The notes under the pieces were generated by a model. It did no database searches and was not told where the DNA came from. It saw nothing but the letters and a program-made list of their open reading frames with translations. The translations under genes were made by a program, and so were the position numbers. Source: Phaeovulum sp. (lineage in GTDB: Bacteria > Pseudomonadota > Alphaproteobacteria > Rhodobacterales > Rhodobacteraceae). Taken from it: a stretch of DNA of 64,000 bases. This document shows, piece after piece, positions 36,291 to 44,527 of the stretch (positions within the stretch are counted from its first letter, which is position 1; each line of letters begins with the position of its first letter). The DNA lies in assembly GCF_030684035.1 (NCBI RefSeq), contig NZ_JAUXPI010000020.1:24503-88502 (forward strand). Reading direction: 5' to 3'.

Positions 36291-37251
36291 CGAAGCCCTC
36301 CGCCCCGGGGCTCGGGGCGGGTTTCTTGGGTTCGCGGTTGACGCCGAGGTAGAGCACGATGTTCTTGGCGACAAAGACCGAGGAATAGGTGCCGACCACC
36401 ACCCCCCAGGTCATTGCAAAGACAAAGCCGCGGATCACGTCGCCGCCAAGCACCAGAAGCGTGATCAGCGCGATCAGCGTGGTGCCGGAAGTCATGACCG
36501 TGCGGCTCAGCGTTTCGTTGACCGAAATGTTCATCACGTCACGCAGCGGCATGACCTTGTATTTGATCAGGTTTTCGCGCAACCGGTCAAACACGACCAC
36601 GGTGTCGTTGATCGAATAGCCAAGAATTGTCAGCAGCGCCGCGATGATCGACAGGTCGAACTTGAGCTGAAACAGCGCAAAAATGCCAACAGTCACCGTC
36701 ACGTCATGCACCAGTGCGGCAACCGCCCCCACCGCATACTGCCATTCGAACCGCAGCCAGATGTAAAACAGGATCGCCGCCGTGGCCCCGAACACCGCCA
36801 GAAGCGCCGTCTTGATAAGTTCGCCCGAAACCTTTGGCCCGACCGATTCGACCGAGGCAAATGTCACCGCCGGATCGACCGCACGAAGCGCCGCCTCGAC
36901 CCCTGTCACAAGCTCGGGCGTGGCGCTTTCGGCACCTTGCTGGGCCTGGATGCGGATCATCGCCACATGTTTGTTGGCGGCGAAAGTGGGGTCGAAAACT
37001 TCGGTGATCGAGACATCGCCAAGGTTCAGCGGTGCCACCGCTGACCGGTAGGCTCCGACGTCGATGGCGGTCGTCGTTTCGGTGCGGATCGTGGTTCCAC
37101 CGCGGAAGTCGATGCCGAAATTAAGCCCCATGATGGCGATCAGCAGCGCCGACACCAGCACCAGCATCGCCGAAAACCCGAACGTGCCCGCCTGCCAGCG
37201 GAAAAAGTCGAATTTGGTGTGTTCGGGGACGAGTTTGAGACGGAATGCCAT
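36277..37251 (-). CDS. secF: Protein translocase subunit SecF
   Basis: Part of the SecDF proton-driven export accessory complex, 324 residues with six membrane spans and a periplasmic domain. The N-terminus is cytosolic (FRLKLVPEHTKFDFFRW), the first span MLVLVSALLIAIMGLNFGIDFRGG. YSINDTVVVFDRLREN is the conserved transmembrane-4 region with Asp needed for proton flow. It follows secD by 9 nt. Confidence 0.95.
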   Translation of the reverse strand: MAFRLKLVPEHTKFDFFRWQAGTFGFSAMLVLVSALLIAIMGLNFGIDFRGGTTIRTETTTAIDVGAYRSAVAPLNLGDVSITEVFDPTFAANKHVAMIRIQAQQGAESATPELVTGVEAALRAVDPAVTFASVESVGPKVSGELIKTALLAVFGATAAILFYIWLRFEWQYAVGAVAALVHDVTVTVGIFALFQLKFDLSIIAALLTILGYSINDTVVVFDRLRENLIKYKVMPLRDVMNISVNETLSRTVMTSGTTLIALITLLVLGGDVIRGFVFAMTWGVVVGTYSSVFVAKNIVLYLGVNREPKKPAPSPGAEGFDAVP

Positions 37252-37260
37252 ATGTGCCCC

Positions 37261-38925
37261 TCAGACGGTGATGGTTTTCGGACGGCGGCGTTCGAACCAG
37301 AACACCAGCATCAGCCGGGTAACGTAAATCGCGGTGAAAACCGAGGTGATGATGCCGACCGTCAGCGTTACCGCAAAGCCGCGCACCGGGCCTGACCCGG
37401 CCAGAAACAGGATGGTTGCGGTGATGAAGGTAGTGATGTTGGCATCGACAATTGCCGACATCGCCTTTTGATAGCCAAGCTCGATGGCGCGGGCGGGACC
37501 GCGCGCAGTGCGCAATTCCTCTCGGATCCGCTCGAATACCAGCACGTTGGCATCCACCGCCATGCCGATGGTCAGCACGATTCCGGCAATGCCGGGAAGC
37601 GTCAGCGTGCCGCCAATGGCCGAAAGCACACCGAAAATCAGCGCCATGTTGATGCCAAGCGCCACCGTCGCGAAGACCCCGAAGAGGCCGTAGGAGGCGA
37701 TCATGAAGAACACCACTGCCGCCATGCCGACCAGCGCGGCGATCGAGCCCGCATCGATGCTGTCCTGCCCAAGCTCGGGGCCGATGGTGCGTTCCTCAAG
37801 GAAGGTCATCTTTGCGGGCAAGGCCCCGGCGCGCAGCAGCACCGCGAGGTTGGTCGAGGATTCGACGGTGAAATTGCCGGTGATGATGCCCGAGCCGCCA
37901 GGAATGTGGCTCTGGATCACCGGAGCCGAAATCACCTCTGCATCGAGCACGATGGCGAACAACTGGCCGATATTGGCGGCCGTGTAGTCGCCGAACTTGC
38001 GCGCGCCTGCCGGGTTGAAGCGGAACGAAACCGCAGGCCGCCCGTTCTGGTCAAAGTCGGGGCGCGCGTCGGTCAGCTCTTCGCCGGTGACAACCGGCAC
38101 CGCATCGAGCGTGTAGTTAAGCCCCTTTTCCTCGACCGATGGATAGATCACCTGGCCAATGCCAGGCACCGTGCCGGTAGCGGAGCCGCGCGCGATGACC
38201 GGGTGAAAGCCAAGCTGCGCGGTGGTGCCGATCAGCGCCTTCAGCTCTTCGGCGGAGCCGATACCCGGCACCTGAATCAGAATCCGGTCGCTGCCCTGAC
38301 GCTGGATCGTCGGTTCGCGGGTGCCGACCTCGTCAACCCGGCGGCGGATGATCTCGAGGCTTTGCTGCATGGTGCGGTTGTCGGTTGCCAGCTTCTCGGC
38401 CTCAGAAAGGGTGACCACGATCTGGTCGCCCTCGGCGCTGATCGCCAGATCGTTCTGGCCGATCCCGGTCAGCGAAACCACCGGCGTCGCCAGCGAGGCG
38501 GCAATTTCAAGCGCCCGCGTCATTGCCGCGGGCTCGCCGATCTGCACCCGCAGAACACCGGGATCAGAGGGCGCGCGGCGCACGGCACCAACGGTCGCGC
38601 GCTCGTCTGCAAGCGCTTTGCGCAATTCTGGCCAGAGCGCATCCATCCGTGCCTTGTAGACATCGGCCAGCTGCACTTCCGCAAGCAGATGCGCACCGCC
38701 GCGCAGATCCAGCCCGAGGTTGACCAGCCCCGAGGGCAGCCAATCGGGCCAGGCGGCGCGCGCCGCTGCCTGGGCTTCGGTTTCGAACCCGGCCTTTTCA
38801 GAGGCCGCAATGGCGTCGTTATGCGCCTCGACACGACCATAGAAGAGGTTCGGCGCGGCAGAGACGATGCCGAACAGGCAAACGGCCAGAATCAGTATCC
38901 GCTTCCACGATGGGATTTGCAGCAT
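37261..38925 (-). CDS. secD: Protein translocase subunit SecD
   Basis: The partner of SecF, 554 residues from ATG 38925. The first span is WKRILILAVCLFGIVSAAPNLF, then the large periplasmic P1 domain with LGLDLRGGAHLL at its start and the conserved ELKALIGTTAQLGFH segment. Five further spans include GMAVDANVLVFERIREEL, containing the Asp of the proton path. The longer frame to 39057 overlaps yajC. It lies 10 nt downstream of yajC. Confidence 0.95.
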   Translation of the reverse strand: MLQIPSWKRILILAVCLFGIVSAAPNLFYGRVEAHNDAIAASEKAGFETEAQAAARAAWPDWLPSGLVNLGLDLRGGAHLLAEVQLADVYKARMDALWPELRKALADERATVGAVRRAPSDPGVLRVQIGEPAAMTRALEIAASLATPVVSLTGIGQNDLAISAEGDQIVVTLSEAEKLATDNRTMQQSLEIIRRRVDEVGTREPTIQRQGSDRILIQVPGIGSAEELKALIGTTAQLGFHPVIARGSATGTVPGIGQVIYPSVEEKGLNYTLDAVPVVTGEELTDARPDFDQNGRPAVSFRFNPAGARKFGDYTAANIGQLFAIVLDAEVISAPVIQSHIPGGSGIITGNFTVESSTNLAVLLRAGALPAKMTFLEERTIGPELGQDSIDAGSIAALVGMAAVVFFMIASYGLFGVFATVALGINMALIFGVLSAIGGTLTLPGIAGIVLTIGMAVDANVLVFERIREELRTARGPARAIELGYQKAMSAIVDANITTFITATILFLAGSGPVRGFAVTLTVGIITSVFTAIYVTRLMLVFWFERRRPKTITV

Positions 38926-38935
38926 GGATAAGGTC

Positions 38936-39274
38936 TCAGTTCGAGTTGGCGGCGGCGGGTTCGGTTTTCGACAGCACCTGCGCAACGGTGCCCTTGACCA
39001 CGCGCACCTTGACCCCGGTGGCAATCTCCACCTCAAGCTCGCCGTCCTCGCGCACATGGGTGACCTTGCCGATGATGCCGCCCGAGGTCACGACCATGTC
39101 GCCACGCCGCAGCGCCTCGACCATCGCGCGGTGTTCCTTGGCCTTTTTCTGCTGCGGGCGGATCAGCAGAAAATACATGATCGCGAAGATCAGGATGAGC
39201 GGAATGAACTGGGTAAGCGCGGAACCTGCGGCGGTGCCACCGGCGGCCTGTGCATAGGCGGGAGATGCGAACAT
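38936..39274 (-). CDS. yajC: Preprotein translocase subunit YajC
   Basis: A 112-residue single-span protein that associates with SecDF. The N-terminal half has a membrane helix (FIPLILIFAIMYFLLIRPQQKK, with the diagnostic IRPQQK), followed by a soluble SH3-like part (GDMVVTSGGIIGKVTHVRED). It is the first gene of the yajC-secD-secF unit; the upstream 89 nt separate it from tonB. Confidence 0.93.
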   Translation of the reverse strand: MFASPAYAQAAGGTAAGSALTQFIPLILIFAIMYFLLIRPQQKKAKEHRAMVEALRRGDMVVTSGGIIGKVTHVREDGELEVEIATGVKVRVVKGTVAQVLSKTEPAAANSN

Positions 39275-39363
39275 GCTGTCCTCGTTTATTGATGGGGCGC
39301 AGGGCCCAAAAAGTCTGGCGCACCCTATCTGTGCACCCCGGCAAAGACAAGCAAGGGGTGAGC

Positions 39364-40245
39364 CTAGGGCGTGAAGCGCAAAGTCAGGCGCAGCGCGTAG
39401 GCCGGGTCAGTCAGTGCCGCCGGAGCGGGTGAAAACGGGGCCGCCGATTCGACAGCGGCCCGCGCTGCCTGATCGAGCGCCGCAATGCCGGAACTGGCGG
39501 CGATGGCGATGGCGCGGAGCGCCCCGTCGCGGCCGATCTCGATGATCAGCTTCACTTCGCCCTCTGCCCCTGCGGCGGCGGCGGGTCTGCGTTTGCGCCG
39601 CTCGACCGCCGCGCGAACCTCGGCACCCCAGGCGGCATAGGCGCTGCTGCGCGCGGCCGAGGCGGCGCGCGTTGCGGCATCACTGCCGCCGCCTCCGGCG
39701 CTGGGGCCGGGTCCGCTGCCGCTGGCGTGCAGAGGGGGGCGGGCTTCAGGGCGCGGAGCCGTTTCAGGGGCTCCGGGGCCTTGCAGCACAGGCTCTGGCT
39801 CCGGTAACCCGGCCGGTTCATTCAACTTTGCCGGTTCATTCAACGCAGGCGGGGTTTCGCCAGGCGGCGAAGTGGCGGCGGCGGCTGGCGGTGCGGGTTC
39901 GGGTGGCGCAGTTGCCGCGGCAATCGGCAGATCCGGCTCTGCGGGCAAGGCTTCGGCGGGGCGGAAAACCGGCGCGGGCGCTGCCAAGGCAGCGGGCCGC
40001 GCCGCAGCGGCATCGGCCAAGGCGGGGCGCGGGGCGGCGGGCGCATCGGCGGGCGGGGGTGGCCTGTCCCAGGCGGCGACGAGTACGGCAATGTCGCCCG
40101 CGACGGCTTCCAGCCCCAGCAGATCGGCACCGTCTTGCCCGCCCGATCCGCTGGCACCCTGCGGCAGATCAAGCTCGGCCAGCACCGCCAGATGCAGGGC
40201 GAGCGCCCCGGCGAGTGAAACCACAACTGGCCCGGCGCGGGTCAT
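39364..40245 (-). CDS. tonB: Energy transducer TonB
   Basis: A 293-residue protein with an N-terminal anchor (VVVSLAGALALHLAVLAEL), a very long Pro/Ala/Glu-rich spacer (about residues 60-200), and a C-terminal TonB domain (AAWGAEVRAAVERRKRRPA, GEVKLIIEIGRDGALRAIAI, ALDQAARAAVESAAPFSP, ending LRLTLRFTP). It links the ExbBD motor to outer-membrane receptors. It is the last gene of exbB-exbD-exbD-tonB, coupled by ATGA. No TonB-dependent receptor lies in the window. Confidence 0.88.
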   Translation of the reverse strand: MTRAGPVVVSLAGALALHLAVLAELDLPQGASGSGGQDGADLLGLEAVAGDIAVLVAAWDRPPPPADAPAAPRPALADAAAARPAALAAPAPVFRPAEALPAEPDLPIAAATAPPEPAPPAAAATSPPGETPPALNEPAKLNEPAGLPEPEPVLQGPGAPETAPRPEARPPLHASGSGPGPSAGGGGSDAATRAASAARSSAYAAWGAEVRAAVERRKRRPAAAAGAEGEVKLIIEIGRDGALRAIAIAASSGIAALDQAARAAVESAAPFSPAPAALTDPAYALRLTLRFTP

Positions 40246-40655
40246 CTGCCTGCGGTGACCAGCGTCACCTTGCCAAAGCCCGCGCCCGCCAGCGCGGGAA
40301 GCAGCGCCGCCAGAGCCGCCGCAGGTGCACCCGCGTCGGCGCGCAATGCAAGCCTCGGCGGCGCGTCGGTGCAATCGGCACCCGCGCAATAGGCGGCCCG
40401 CGCCGCGGCAAGCGCCTGAAGCGCCGCCGCGCCCTCGGCCCCGGCAAAGCCAAGTCGGCCGTCGGTGGCAAGATGCAATGTGAAATCCGCCTCTGCGGTG
40501 CCCTCGGCCAGCGCTTCGGGAAGCGCCACGGCAAAGGGTTCGGGCGGCGCGAGCTTGGCGGCGATCAGAAAGAAGATCAGCAGCAAGAACACCACATTGA
40601 TCATCGGCAGCAGGTTCTCGGCGGGGCGGCGGCGGAGGGGCGTGGAAAAATTCAT
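40242..40655 (-). CDS. exbD: ExbD-family biopolymer transport protein (second copy)
   Basis: A 137-residue protein with one N-terminal span (LLPMINVVFLLLIFFLIAAKL). In this copy the family's membrane aspartate is replaced by Asn in MINVVF; the paralogue upstream has MIDVVF. The periplasmic part ends GAGFGKVTLVTAGR. Without the proton-carrying Asp it may be a structural partner rather than the proton channel. The start ATG 40655 overlaps the upstream exbD stop as ATGA, and its own stop overlaps tonB. Confidence 0.85.
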   Translation of the reverse strand: MNFSTPLRRRPAENLLPMINVVFLLLIFFLIAAKLAPPEPFAVALPEALAEGTAEADFTLHLATDGRLGFAGAEGAAALQALAAARAAYCAGADCTDAPPRLALRADAGAPAAALAALLPALAGAGFGKVTLVTAGR

Positions 40656-41044
40656 GGCGCTTGCACCAGCATCAGCCGGGTCAAGCCCGCCGCGTGCAGC
40701 GCTTCCGCGACACTGACCAGATCCTGCACCTCTGCCCCGTCGCGGGCGCGCAGCACCACCGCATCGCCCGGCCGCTGCATCAGCGCCGCCAAAGCCCCGG
40801 CCAGCGCTTCCGGCGCGAGCGGCACGCCGTTGAGCCAGAGCGCGCCGCCCTCGGCTATCTCGACCAGCCTCGGTGGGCCGGACCATGCCGCCCCCTGCCC
40901 CGGATTTGCCACCGCAAGCGTCAGCCCGGCTTCGGAGCCAAAGCGCGAGGCGAGCATGAAGAAGACCAGCAGCAGAAACACCACGTCGATCATCGGCGTC
41001 AGGCTTGCCCGCCGCCGCGCCCGCCGCTGGCCAAAGGCGAACAT
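40652..41044 (-). CDS. exbD: ExbD-family biopolymer transport protein (first copy)
   Basis: A 130-residue protein with a basic start (FGQRRARRRASLTPMID) and one span (VVFLLLVFFMLAS). The conserved Asp in MIDVVF should be the proton site of the ExbBD motor. The periplasmic domain ends LHAAGLTRLMLVQAP. It overlaps exbB by one base and the second exbD by ATGA. Confidence 0.9.
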   Translation of the reverse strand: MFAFGQRRARRRASLTPMIDVVFLLLVFFMLASRFGSEAGLTLAVANPGQGAAWSGPPRLVEIAEGGALWLNGVPLAPEALAGALAALMQRPGDAVVLRARDGAEVQDLVSVAEALHAAGLTRLMLVQAP

Positions 41045-41715
41045 CAGCGCCGCTCCTCGGGCGCGCGCAGAAACACCTGCGTCGCCGCATCTTCCATGTC
41101 GTGGCGCAGCCGATCGACCACGCTTTCGAACCAGGTCAGCGCCACCTGCGCGGGAATTGCTACCGCCATTCCCGCCGCCGTGGTCAGCAGCGCCTCCCAG
41201 ATGCCGCCCGCGAGGGTCGCGGGATCGGCCCGCGCACCCGCCATTTGCAGCGCCTGAAACGCCGCGATCATGCCGGTGATGGTACCAAGCAGACCAAGCA
41301 GCGGGCCGATGGTTGCTGCAAGTTCAAGCCCGCGCAATCCCGCCCCGGCGCTTTGCAAAAGGCCGCGCGCCACCCGGGCGGTTTCGGCTTCGGCGGCGAC
41401 GCGGCTGAAGCCCTCATGGCGGGCAGCCTGCATCGCGGCGCGCGCAAGGCTGGCGCGCAGGCTGCTGCGCCCGGCCAGCTCGGCCAACGCCTCGGCCTCG
41501 CGCCCTGCCGCCCAATGTGCCAGCGCCCGCGCGCTGTGGCCGCCGCCCGACCAGGCACCGAACGCCAGCAGAACCCATGTTTTCCAGAAGATCAGCGCCA
41601 GCGTCGCTACCGACAGCGCAGCTATTGCCCACATTGCAGCACCACCCATGCCAAGCAGCAACTGCACCCGCGCCAGGGCGTCGAAGGCGGCGGGGGCGGC
41701 GTCGGCTGGGGTCAT
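41044..41715 (-). CDS. exbB: ExbB/TolQ-type motor protein
   Basis: A 223-residue membrane protein with three spans (first AMWAIAALSVATLALIFWKTW). The MotA/TolQ/ExbB core is LAATIGPLLGLLGTITGMIAAF and GGIWEALLTTAAGMAVAIPAQVAL, containing the Thr and Glu residues of the proton path. ATG 41715 (GGAGA upstream) is preferred to 41745. It heads the exbB-exbD-exbD-tonB operon. Confidence 0.9.
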   Translation of the reverse strand: MTPADAAPAAFDALARVQLLLGMGGAAMWAIAALSVATLALIFWKTWVLLAFGAWSGGGHSARALAHWAAGREAEALAELAGRSSLRASLARAAMQAARHEGFSRVAAEAETARVARGLLQSAGAGLRGLELAATIGPLLGLLGTITGMIAAFQALQMAGARADPATLAGGIWEALLTTAAGMAVAIPAQVALTWFESVVDRLRHDMEDAATQVFLRAPEERR

Positions 41716-41796
41716 CGGGCAGGTCTCCGAAGCGCAAGGGCGCAAGCTGCAGCGCCCCTCGTCTGGTAGAAGCGCCGCCCGTCGCTGTCAAATGGC

Positions 41797-43341
41797 TCAG
41801 AGAAAGGCGTCGGGAACCGATGCCTTTTTCTTCGCCACGAACTCGGCCAATGCCTCGGCGATTGCGGGGTCGAGGTCGGGGGCCTGATAGTCGCCGAGCA
41901 TCTTCTTCACCCGCACCCCGGCAAGTGCCACGGTATCGCGCGCGCCCTCTTCATCCCAGGTCTCGAAGGGCTTGTAATCCAGAAGCTCAGTGCGCCAGAA
42001 GGCATCCTTGAAATTGGCCTGGGTATGGGCGCAACCAAGGTAATGCCCGCCCGGCCCGACCTCGCGGATCGCCTCCATCGCCTGGCCGTTGGCTGAAACG
42101 TCGATCCCCGCCGCGAGCCGGTGCAGGATGCCAAGCTGATCGGCGTCCATCACATATTTCTCGAACGAAGAGACCAGCCCCCCTTCCAGCCAGCCGCAGG
42201 CGTGCAGCATGAAATTCACGCCCGAAAGCAGCCCGATATTGAGGCTGTTGGCAGTTTCGTATGCCGCCTGCGCATCAGGCAGCTTGGAGCCGCAAAACGC
42301 CCCGGCGCTGCGATAGGGAAGCCCAAGCCGCCGCGCAAGTTGCCCGGCCCCAAGGGTGATCTGCGCCGCTTCCGGGGTGCCAAAGGTCGGCGCGCCTGAA
42401 TTCATGTCGATCGAGGTGACAAATGCGCCAAAGATCACCGGCGCGCCTGCACGCACAAGCTGGCTGTAGGCCACCCCCGCCAGAACCTCTGCCAGCACCT
42501 GGGTCAGCGTGCCCGCCACCGTTACCGGGGCCATCGCGCCGCCGACAATGAACGGCGAGATGATGCAGGCCTGCCCGGCGGCGGCATAAACCTCGAGCGC
42601 GTCCATCATGATCGGGTCGAAGGTCAGCGGCGAGTTGATGTTGACCAGCGAGGTCATCACCGTGTTCTGGTCGACAAAATCCGCGCCGAACAGGATTTTC
42701 GACATCTCGACCGAATCGACGCAGCGCGAACGCTCGGTGACCGAGCCCATGTAGGGCTTGTCGGCAAGCGTCATATGGGCGTGCAGCATGTCGAGGTGAC
42801 GCTTGTTCACCGGCACGTCGGTCGGCTCGCAGACCGTGCCGCCCGAGTGGTGCAGGTATTTGGACATTTGCCCAAGCCGCACGAAATTGCGAAAATCGGC
42901 AAGCGTCGCATAGCGCCTGCCGCCCTCAGCGTCGCGCACGAAGGGCGGGCCATAGACCGGGGCCAGCACCAGCCCCTTGCCGCCGATGGTCACATTGCGC
43001 TCGGCGTTGCGGGCGTGCTGCACGAAACTGCGGGGGGCGGTGGCGCAAAGCGTGCGGGCCAGGCCACGCGGCAGCCGCACCCGCTCGCCCTGCACATCGG
43101 CCCCGGCATCGCGCCAGCGCTGCAAGGCGGCAGGGTTATCGACAAAGTTGACGCCGATCTCGGCAAGCACGGTTTCGGCGTTGGCCTCGATGATCTGCAA
43201 GGCCTCTTCGTTGAGGATCTCGAAGTTGGGAATGTTGCGTTCGATGTAGCGGCTGAATTCCTGCCGCACCGCTGTGCGGTCTGCCCGCCGTGCCGCACCA
43301 CCACCACCGCGCGCCCTGCGCCCGCCCATCTCGTCGCTCAT
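41797..43341 (-). CDS. MttB-family (non-pyrrolysine) methyltransferase
   Basis: A 514-residue member of the COG5598 trimethylamine methyltransferase family. No in-frame amber codon interrupts it, so it is the non-pyrrolysine type, related to corrinoid-dependent glycine betaine or other quaternary amine demethylases. Conserved segments: LHHSGGTVCEPTDVPVNKRHL, NINSPLTFDP, FIVGGAMAPVTVAGTL, GVNFMLHACGWLEGG and GPGGHYLGCAHTQANF. The N-terminus is Arg/Gly-rich (GGRRARGGGGAARRADR). GGAGG precedes ATG 43341. No corrinoid protein gene is next to it, so the methyl acceptor is unknown. Confidence 0.88.
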   Translation of the reverse strand: MSDEMGGRRARGGGGAARRADRTAVRQEFSRYIERNIPNFEILNEEALQIIEANAETVLAEIGVNFVDNPAALQRWRDAGADVQGERVRLPRGLARTLCATAPRSFVQHARNAERNVTIGGKGLVLAPVYGPPFVRDAEGGRRYATLADFRNFVRLGQMSKYLHHSGGTVCEPTDVPVNKRHLDMLHAHMTLADKPYMGSVTERSRCVDSVEMSKILFGADFVDQNTVMTSLVNINSPLTFDPIMMDALEVYAAAGQACIISPFIVGGAMAPVTVAGTLTQVLAEVLAGVAYSQLVRAGAPVIFGAFVTSIDMNSGAPTFGTPEAAQITLGAGQLARRLGLPYRSAGAFCGSKLPDAQAAYETANSLNIGLLSGVNFMLHACGWLEGGLVSSFEKYVMDADQLGILHRLAAGIDVSANGQAMEAIREVGPGGHYLGCAHTQANFKDAFWRTELLDYKPFETWDEEGARDTVALAGVRVKKMLGDYQAPDLDPAIAEALAEFVAKKKASVPDAFL

Positions 43342-43432
43342 CAAAGCCTCCGCATCGACCCTTTGCACGGGTGTAGCGCCTGGCAAGCGCGGTGCGGCGG
43401 CGAATTGCGGCGTTTGCCGCAGGAAAGCGACA

Positions 43433-44518
43433 TCAGCGCGCGCGCAAGGATTGGCCCATGTGGAACAGATGCAGCTTTTCCGGGTCGGCGGTCAGCGTCA
43501 CCGTTTCATGGCGAAGCCCGGAATGGATGCCCGGCAGCTTGGCGATCACCGCATGCCGGTCGCCCTGCGGCTCGAAGTAGAGCAGCGTGACCTCACCCAG
43601 AGCTTCGACAATATCGACGACGCCGGTATAAAGCCCCTGCCCTTCGGTCGGTTCCAGGTCTTCCGGGCGCACCCCGAGGTTGACCTTCAGGCCCTTGTCG
43701 GCCGCGGTCGTGGCCACCGCAACCCGCCCGGTTCCGCCCCCCGCCAGTGCAACCGTGGTAATCTCGCCGGTGCCGGTAATCTCGCCCGCCAGCAGGTTCA
43801 TCGAGGGGCTGCCGATGAACTGCGCCACAAACTCGTTGTCGGGGCGCTGGTAGAGGTCAAGCGGCGTGCCGACCTGGCTGATGCCCTTGTTCGCCAGCAC
43901 CACGATGCGGCTCGCCAGCGTCATCGCTTCGACCTGATCGTGGGTGACATAGATCATCGTGCGGTCAGGCATCTGCTCTTTCAGCTGCGCGATCTCGATG
44001 CGGGTGGCCACGCGCAGGGCAGCGTCAAGGTTCGAAAGCGGCTCGTCGAACAAATACACCTTGGGGTCGCGCACGATCGCCCGCCCGATCGCCACGCGCT
44101 GGCGCTGACCACCCGAGAGCGCCTTGGGCAAGCGGTCGAGATAATCCGTCAACTGCAAGATGCGCGCGGCGTTATCAACAGCCTTTTCAATCTCTTGCGA
44201 GGTCTTCTTTGCAATCTTGAGGGCGAATGCCATGTTGTCGCGTACCGTCATGTGCGGGTAAAGCGCGTAGGACTGGAACACCATCGCAATGCCACGCTGC
44301 GCCGGGGGCACATCGTTCACCACGACCCCGTCGATCTGCAATTCGCCTGCGGAAATCCGTTCAAGCCCGGCGATCATTCGCAACAGCGTGGATTTGCCGC
44401 AACCCGATGGGCCGACAAATACGATCAGCTCGCCCGCCTTGATATCGAGGTTGATCCCTTCGAGAATCTTCACCTCGCCGTAGGACTTGCCAATTTCGGT
44501 CAGTTTCAGATCGGCCAT
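43433..44518 (-). CDS. aglK: Alpha-glucoside ABC transporter ATPase (AglK/UgpC type)
   Basis: The cytoplasmic ATPase of the sugar importer, 361 residues. Walker A is GPSGCGKSTLLRMIAG, signature LSGGQRQRVAIGRAI, Walker B VYLFDEPLSNLD, and switch His in VTHDQVEAM; the C-terminal OB-fold domain (FIGSPSMNLL onwards) is typical of MalK/UgpC. It lies 9 nt downstream of aglA, completing the order aglE-F-G-A-K known in rhizobia. Confidence 0.93.
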   Translation of the reverse strand: MADLKLTEIGKSYGEVKILEGINLDIKAGELIVFVGPSGCGKSTLLRMIAGLERISAGELQIDGVVVNDVPPAQRGIAMVFQSYALYPHMTVRDNMAFALKIAKKTSQEIEKAVDNAARILQLTDYLDRLPKALSGGQRQRVAIGRAIVRDPKVYLFDEPLSNLDAALRVATRIEIAQLKEQMPDRTMIYVTHDQVEAMTLASRIVVLANKGISQVGTPLDLYQRPDNEFVAQFIGSPSMNLLAGEITGTGEITTVALAGGGTGRVAVATTAADKGLKVNLGVRPEDLEPTEGQGLYTGVVDIVEALGEVTLLYFEPQGDRHAVIAKLPGIHSGLRHETVTLTADPEKLHLFHMGQSLRAR

Positions 44519-44527
44519 GATGTTCCC

